Source: Chaetorhynchus papuensis (Eukaryota; Chordata; Aves; Passeriformes; Rhipiduridae). Taken from it: 64,000 bases of DNA. Both the position numbers and the translations under genes were made by a program. Below the pieces are notes generated by a model. The model did no database searches. It was not told where the DNA came from and worked only from the letters and a program-made list of their open reading frames with translations. Below, in pieces: positions 58,690 to 64,000 of the stretch (its first letter is position 1; every line of letters begins with the position of its first letter). The DNA lies in NCBI GenBank assembly GCA_013396525.1, contig VWYX01000206.1, positions 175,015 to 239,014 of the forward strand, written 5' to 3'.

Positions 58690-58900
58690 CTCCACACGTT
58701 TTGGGCCGCGAGGAGCTGTGTTGGGCCGGCAGCAGCGAGTGCTGACAGGCAGCACGTGTTCGGCCGCCTCCGTCCCCGCCACGACGCAGCAGCACCTGGG
58801 AGCAGCCGCACGGAGATGCCTCCTGCTCACACGAGGGCATTTCAGCCGCCTGTTCAGCTCTGTGCTGTCCTCTCTCCGGGTGAGATGCAACGGGGATTTT
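58690..58900 (+). promoter_or_regulatory. Orphan CpG island with a downstream splice-donor-like site
   Basis: About 20 CpGs occur in roughly 210 bp, close to the number expected without CpG loss, in CpG-poor surroundings. It includes an E-box CACGTG. A plus-strand donor-like CGG-GTGAGA lies at about 58878-58886. This could be the first exon of an unannotated, possibly noncoding, transcript. Open frames across it match no family I recognise. Confidence 0.35.
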
Positions 58901-59224
58901 GTTTAAAAGATGGCAGAGCCCATTTAAGGTTCCCTGTTAGAGTGGGGCAGCTGGAGAGGGTTGAATGCCCGAGTGCAATGTGGGGAAGCAGCTCCACGGT
59001 GCCGTCGGCTCTCCCCTCGTCACTCAGGGATCTTCGTCAAATGAGAGAGCAGGGAGAGGGCAGTGGACATCCAAGGACCACATGGGCATCAAAGGACCAC
59101 GTTCCCATCTTTTTCTCCTCCATTTGGTGCTGTCCTGGGGACCCTGATGTGTCTGTGTGTTTATGGTGGGGGATCTCAGCGGGCAAAGGCGTGAGTCAGA
59201 GTGCTGAGGGTCAACTCTGCTGAA

Positions 59225-59292
59225 CAGCTTGGAGCCAGCCCTGATGAACTTGATGATCTTAGAGTTTTTTTCCAACCTTAATGATTCTGTGA
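59225..59292 (+). mobile_element. CR1 LINE 3' terminal fragment
   Basis: The sequence ends with the CR1 tail: a GATGAACTTGATGATCTTAGAG block, a T-run, then CCAACCTTAATGATTCTGTGA. Only the last 70 bp or so is recognisable. Confidence 0.85.
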
Positions 59293-59997
59293 CAACCCTG
59301 CTGTCTCCAAATCTTAGCTTGGTGACAACCTGGATCCTACAGATTTTGGCTGCTGGTAAAGTGGATGGGTGCTCTCCATAAGAGAAGTGGGAATCAAACT
59401 GGAGCTGTGCAGGCAGGAACGGAGAATGAGGCTCCTGAGCACTGCTACATCATGATGATAAAGATTCCCTTTGGGATTACATCAAGGTCTATTTATCAAT
59501 GTTTGCTGAGCACTTTGGGATCCTTGAACAAGGTGCTCTGAGGCTTGTGATAAATGGCCTCCCTCACACTGGGATGTGGTCTCAAATACATTCGTGTTCT
59601 GAAGTTCTAGAAATAAACCTCAATATTTTGTTAATTTGGAATAGAGTTTTTACTTTATATATGCATATATTTCTCAAAATAGTTGCAGTAATTAACTATT
59701 AGCTAATGTGTATATCTTTTTTCCTCTCTAATTTATTTCTAATTAACATAGATAAAGGATTGTATTCCTTATTAGTGCAGATGGTTACTTATTTCTACTT
59801 GTATAATTACAGTCATGTCCTGGCTTTGATCTGGATCCTGCTCTGTTGGATAAAAGGTAAAGAGGTAAAGCACAGAGAAATGCAAGCCCCTCTCACTGAT
59901 CTCCCGTGCACAGAACTCAGTGCTTTGGAGTGACAGTTTCTCTGTTAAAATCAACTTCTTGTGGGGTGTGTGACTGAGCAGAACTTGTCCTTATTGC
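59293..59997. other. Spacer between two CR1 fragments; AT-rich at 59590-59830
   Basis: No gene is seen. The block at 59590-59830 is AT-rich with TTAATTAACTATTAGC-like motifs and several TAATT cores. It may be regulatory or simply AT-rich. Confidence 0.4.
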
Positions 59998-60089
59998 AGA
60001 ATCACAGAATGCTTTGGGCTGGGAGGGACCTTAAAGCTTGTGTGGTTCCAATTCCTTGCCATGGACAGGGACACCTTCCACTAGCCCAG
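59998..60089 (-). mobile_element. CR1 LINE 3' fragment, opposite orientation
   Basis: On the plus strand it begins AGAATCACAGAATG, then GGGAGGGACCTTAAAG, then CCTTGCCATGGACAGGGACA and CCTTCCACTAG. This is the reverse complement of a CR1 3' end. It is about 90 bp, truncated, and only 700 bp from the plus-oriented fragment at 59225. Confidence 0.93.
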
Positions 60090-63000
60090 ACACGGTGACT
60101 GTGGCCCATCCTCTTTGGTTTGGGTATGTTGAAACCAGCCTGTGTGTGCCAAGAAAATGAGGATTCCTTGGGCCTGGCCCCTCCAGGCATTTATCAGCCC
60201 ATCTGGGCGGGTACAAGGATCAAGTCTTACCCAGAAGGGATTGCAGATTATTTCTTGGGAAGGCTGTTTCAATCCCTTTAGGAGCCCAGTCACTTCTCCA
60301 TGTTGGGGCATGAGCCCAGCTGCAGGGATGAGGTGTGGATGCTGATGGGGGGCAGCCAGGCAGCTCCACGTCCTTCTCCTTCCCTCAGATCCACAGGGAG
60401 GAGTGAGCGGGGAGCAGCCACAATTGGCAGCTGATGAAAAAAATTCTGAGCTGGCAAAATTATCCAAGGAATCTGGAGTGGCCACATGCATGATACTGGG
60501 CTGGGAACCTGATAGCAGCATCAACAGGGACTGATTTCATCAGACACAATGGATGCACCGGGGTGTAAATCAGGAATAACCTCACCAGCATGAAGGGGAA
60601 ATCAGTACCAGATAACACTGGAATTGATGTGCTGAGTGATGGACGTCTCTCGCTTTTGGTCCTCTCTTCAAAGATCATTTTGCATTATATTGCAACTCCT
60701 TTCACAAGGGAAAAAAGAAAAGGCCTCCCTGATTTTCTTGAAGGGACTCAGAGATAAAGACTGATCACATTACGCAGTAATTGGACCTTCATATCTATAA
60801 TTGCATTGATTTCTCCTAAGTTTCAGGCATTGACTCTGGTGAGTGAGAGAGCATTGCAGCAGGGCATGGCTGCCAAGAATCCTCCTGCATTTGGGAGGTG
60901 TCAGGCTGGGAGGCTCACCACAGTTTGGTAACTGGCATTGCAAATTGCTTTATGAAGAGTTTAATGCATTTAAGAGGGTAATAATTTCAGATCCTACCAT
61001 GCAATTTGTTGCAGTGGTGCAGAAGCGTATCTAAAAACTTCCAGGGTGACAGGAGGCAGGGGAAGGAGGGGAAAGAAGAAAGGAAAGCAGAGGGAGGGAG
61101 GCATTGCAAGGGGGTGGAAAACCTAATTGTTTCAATCATGCTTGATATTACACTGTGAAATTATAATTAACTTAAGAAGTCAGTCAAAACCAGTTAATAA
61201 CTGTGGTGCAACGTGGCTGATTTGAAGTGCTACGTGGAGGGGAGAGGAGCCGAAGGCAGCAAAGCTGCTGGGCTTGACCCTTGCAAGCTGGAGCAGTGCA
61301 AGGGCCCCCCAGGCAGCTCTGCAGAGGCTCTGCACAAGCAGGGACCAGCACACACAGCACCAGCAAAGCTGGGAGCACGAGTGCTTCGTCCCTCCAACGC
61401 TCCTGAAGGGGGACTGGGAAGCCCTCTCCAAAGGACAATCATCAGCAAGCTCCCCAGCACATGGGGAGGAGAAACTGAGGCAGTGAGAGAGAGAATGATT
61501 TATGACATGTCAGCAGAGCACTTCCAGAGCCAGGGAAAGAGAGGGCAGATGACAGGAGGAAGGATCAGGCCTGACTTCCAGCTTGTGCTGATATGGTACT
61601 TAAGCAGGAGCCTCTGGAGAGTACTCAGTTTGCTCTTTAAACATCCCTTTCCTTTTGCTCATAGGAGGGTGAACCTTTTCCAGTGATTCTGTTGCAGTCA
61701 GAAGAAATGCAGCCCTTAAAATGATTTGCACATATGGGCAAATGTCAATCTTCTTCAGGCGTGCAGCTTTACTAAAATATCCGGGAATGTGGATAGGTGG
61801 GAACAGAGTTAGAGCTGTGCAGTGTTCCTTGCCTGGAGGCCGTGTGTGTTCAGGTGTAACAAGGGTTAATGAGCAAGCCAGCTGGGATAACAAGAGTGTC
61901 CTGGTGGTATTAATATCCCAAAATACATATATAGATATGGATGGTGCTGAACCCTACGGGAGGCCAATAGTGATAAGGGCAGTGACACTGCAGCCAGCTA
62001 CGAGGACCGCAGCAGAAATATTTGTCACAGGGAAGATGCACCCAGGGAAGCTCTGTGTGTGTGTGCCAGATATTGCTGTCACTGGCTGCTCTAGCAGGGC
62101 AGCAGCACTGATATTTACAGTCTGGAGGATATATTGGGAGAGTTGGGTGGTGGCTGGATATCAGCACAGACAGAAAAATGGGAGAGGGGCGAATCAAAGT
62201 GGAGTGTGGGAACAGGTCTGAAATTTCTTCTTAGGAGATGTGCATTGAATGCCTGCAGCTGATTTACGGGGAGCTTTTACCACATAATGCTGTGGAGGAA
62301 GCAGAGATGTCCTGAAATGGGAGCAGCACTCCAAGTTTTGGGTATTTCCTGCAGCCAGGTTGGGTGAAGCACAGCATGCAGGGAGCTGGGTGTGCTGTGA
62401 GTGTCCCCATCCCCTCAGACGGTGGCTTTGGCCAGGGATGGGCATCAGAGCAGCACAGCTGGGGCCAGGACAGTGTCCTGCCAGGCCTGCTCCTTACAGT
62501 GAGCTTATAGGGAGGGGATGAGGAGCTTGTGACTATAACATGTGCAAATATGGCACCAGCACAAGCTCACGGGTGGATGCTCAGATCGATTTTCCTCATA
62601 TTGGACTTCAATGCCTCTCCTGGAGGTGCAGCCCTGAGGGAGTTGACTGACTGGCCAGGCTGGGCTGAGCTGGCTTGGTGCTTACCAGGCACCCTAAACC
62701 CGTCTTTCCCGTTAATCTCAAACCCAAGAATAGACAATTTGTTCACAGGATTTTCTTGGTGACAACCAGCCCGTGCTCCCATCCATTCCTCTGTGACCAG
62801 AGTACCTGGTTTAGGGGCTCCAAGACCTTTGCAGTCATGGGACCAGCCCCAGCAGAGCAGTCCTGCAGCAGGGCTGGGAGACTGACAAAACCAGGCAATT
62901 TTGGATGAAGCAGGGACAATTCCATGGCCAAAGCTCCTGGCCCTGATTTTACCAGCTGTGGCTCCTGCTCTGGAGCACCCACGGAGTGAAAGCACCCACG

Positions 63001-63540
63001 GAGTGAAAGGTGGGGAAGTGTCTTCAGACTGTGTTAAGAGCTGGTCAAATTCTGTCTCCCTGGAACATCTACAACACATTTCGGCCTTGCTGCTCAACTG
63101 CTGGAGAGGGGGGGAGTGGATTGTTTTGTGTTGTGTGTTCATTGTCACCTTCGGAAAATATTATAAACTACGGCTAATCTATCAAATTAGTACACGCCAA
63201 CAAAGGAAACTTCCCTGGGAGACATCTGTCTGTCCACCTCCATCCTACAACTGCTTTGGTTAGGAACTATTGGTAGAAAGACCTGACTGAAATCAAAAGC
63301 CCCAAAAACATTAAAGGGTTTCTTCCTCACCCTGTCTTTTTTTTTTTTTATTATTTTTTTATTTTATTCACCATCAGTATTTCTATGACAACTCAGCCCC
63401 AGCAGCCCCAGGGGACAGGACAGAGAGACGAGGAGTGGAAGTGCCCTTTGACTAAGCGGGCATTAAATGTTGGCTAACAACCGAGAGACACCGTGAGACT
63501 GGAGAGGGGGGAAAGTTAAAAAGAAAGAAAGAAGAGCTTT
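60090..63540. other. Intergenic, no gene found
   Basis: Mixed sequence with a purine-rich tract at about 61050-61100 and a T-rich run at about 63339-63365. No exon, RNA gene or further transposon recognised. Confidence 0.5.
62975..63008 (+). repeat. Perfect tandem duplication, 2 x 17 bp
   Basis: The unit GCACCCACGGAGTGAAA occurs twice without mismatch (62975-62991, 62992-63008), implying a recent event. Confidence 0.95.
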
Positions 63541-63655
63541 TCAATATGAGCATTCATGTAGTTTTGACAGGAGCAATTCATCATGGCTATGAAAGGCGGC
63601 TCTGCCTCCAGCGCTGAAAGACAGCCTGGTTAAACTTTTACCTGCCCCTCTGAAA
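63541..63655. promoter_or_regulatory. Candidate conserved noncoding element
   Basis: Contains TTTTGACAGGAGCAATTCATCATGG (TGACAG, a MEIS/TGIF-type site, beside AATTCATCA) immediately left of a CpG-rich patch. The call rests on motif character only. Confidence 0.22.
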
Positions 63656-63659
63656 AGGG

Positions 63660-63880
63660 AGCTGTGCCGCGGCCGGGAGGGGACTGCTCCCTGCTCCGGT
63701 GATGCATCTGTCCGTGGGGCTGGGGGAGGGAAGGGAGGCGCTTCCCAAACAGCCCGTGCCCATCTGTTCTGCACGGAAAGAAACCCTGACAAGGCAGGGG
63801 GAGGGAGCGTGTGAGCCAGCAAGCCGGGGGCTCCCGGCTGCCCCGCGTCGCGTCGGGAATGCGGCGATGGGATGGGAGCA
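63660..63880. promoter_or_regulatory. CpG-rich patch near the right edge
   Basis: Roughly 18 CpGs in about 215 bp, including CGCGTCGCGTCGG near 63846, against CpG-poor flanks. It may be an orphan CpG island or the start of a larger one beyond the window. No exon is identifiable. Confidence 0.3.
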
Positions 63881-64000
63881 GGGCTGGGAGCTGCCCCCCA
63901 GGAGATGCTGCAGATCAGCGCTAAGGGTCACACCAACCCCCCCCTTAGCTGCCCTAGGAGGATGAAAATCCATAGAATGATGCTCCCAGGCTGGACAGAA

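Noticed and set aside
58666..59223. 185-codon plus-strand open frame over the orphan CpG island
   Set aside because: GC-driven; it matches no known protein and runs almost up to a CR1 fragment. The island itself is kept as a finding.

Overview
The window reads as vertebrate nuclear DNA, most likely from a bird. Five fragments match the 3' ends of CR1 LINEs, the main avian/sauropsid retrotransposon. There is a large mammal-sized CpG-island promoter, introns follow the GT-AG rule, and no bacterial-style gene packing is present. One protein-coding gene is supported: the 5' end of TOP1 (nuclear type IB DNA topoisomerase I) on the minus strand. Coding exon 1 (7530-7562) and the 25-nt exon 2 (7008-7032) together encode 19 residues matching the TOP1 N-terminus. 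The rest of the gene lies beyond the left edge.

Layout. 1-7007: 5' part of TOP1 intron 2, mostly AT-rich, with simple repeats and two A/T inverted repeats. About 6630-8290: CpG island holding exon 2, intron 1, exon 1, the 5'UTR and the promoter. The promoter has a TATA-like element, CCAAT and NRF1 sites, and five same-orientation composite modules pairing a GC/CACC box with an octamer at 4-5 nt spacing. A 13-mer occurs three times in the island. 8340-8470: imperfect duplication rich in GATA sites. 8.5-64 kb: about 55 kb in which I find no protein-coding gene. It holds CR1 fragments (9905-10490, 26984-27192, 59225-60089), a probable solo LTR (52294-52515), a 17/14-bp minisatellite (25131-25541), two short tandem duplications, small CpG-rich patches (12.3, 24.8, 58.7 and 63.7 kb), and several AT-rich blocks dense in homeodomain-type motifs that look like conserved noncoding or enhancer sequence.

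Context (established knowledge): in human and other amniotes the region upstream of TOP1 is a gene desert extending to MAFB, a developmental regulator. The gene-free right-hand 55 kb fits the TOP1-proximal part of that desert, so the AT-rich blocks may be long-range enhancers. That last step is inference. The most unusual signals are the repeated GC-box/octamer grammar of the TOP1 promoter and the thrice-repeated 13-mer around it.
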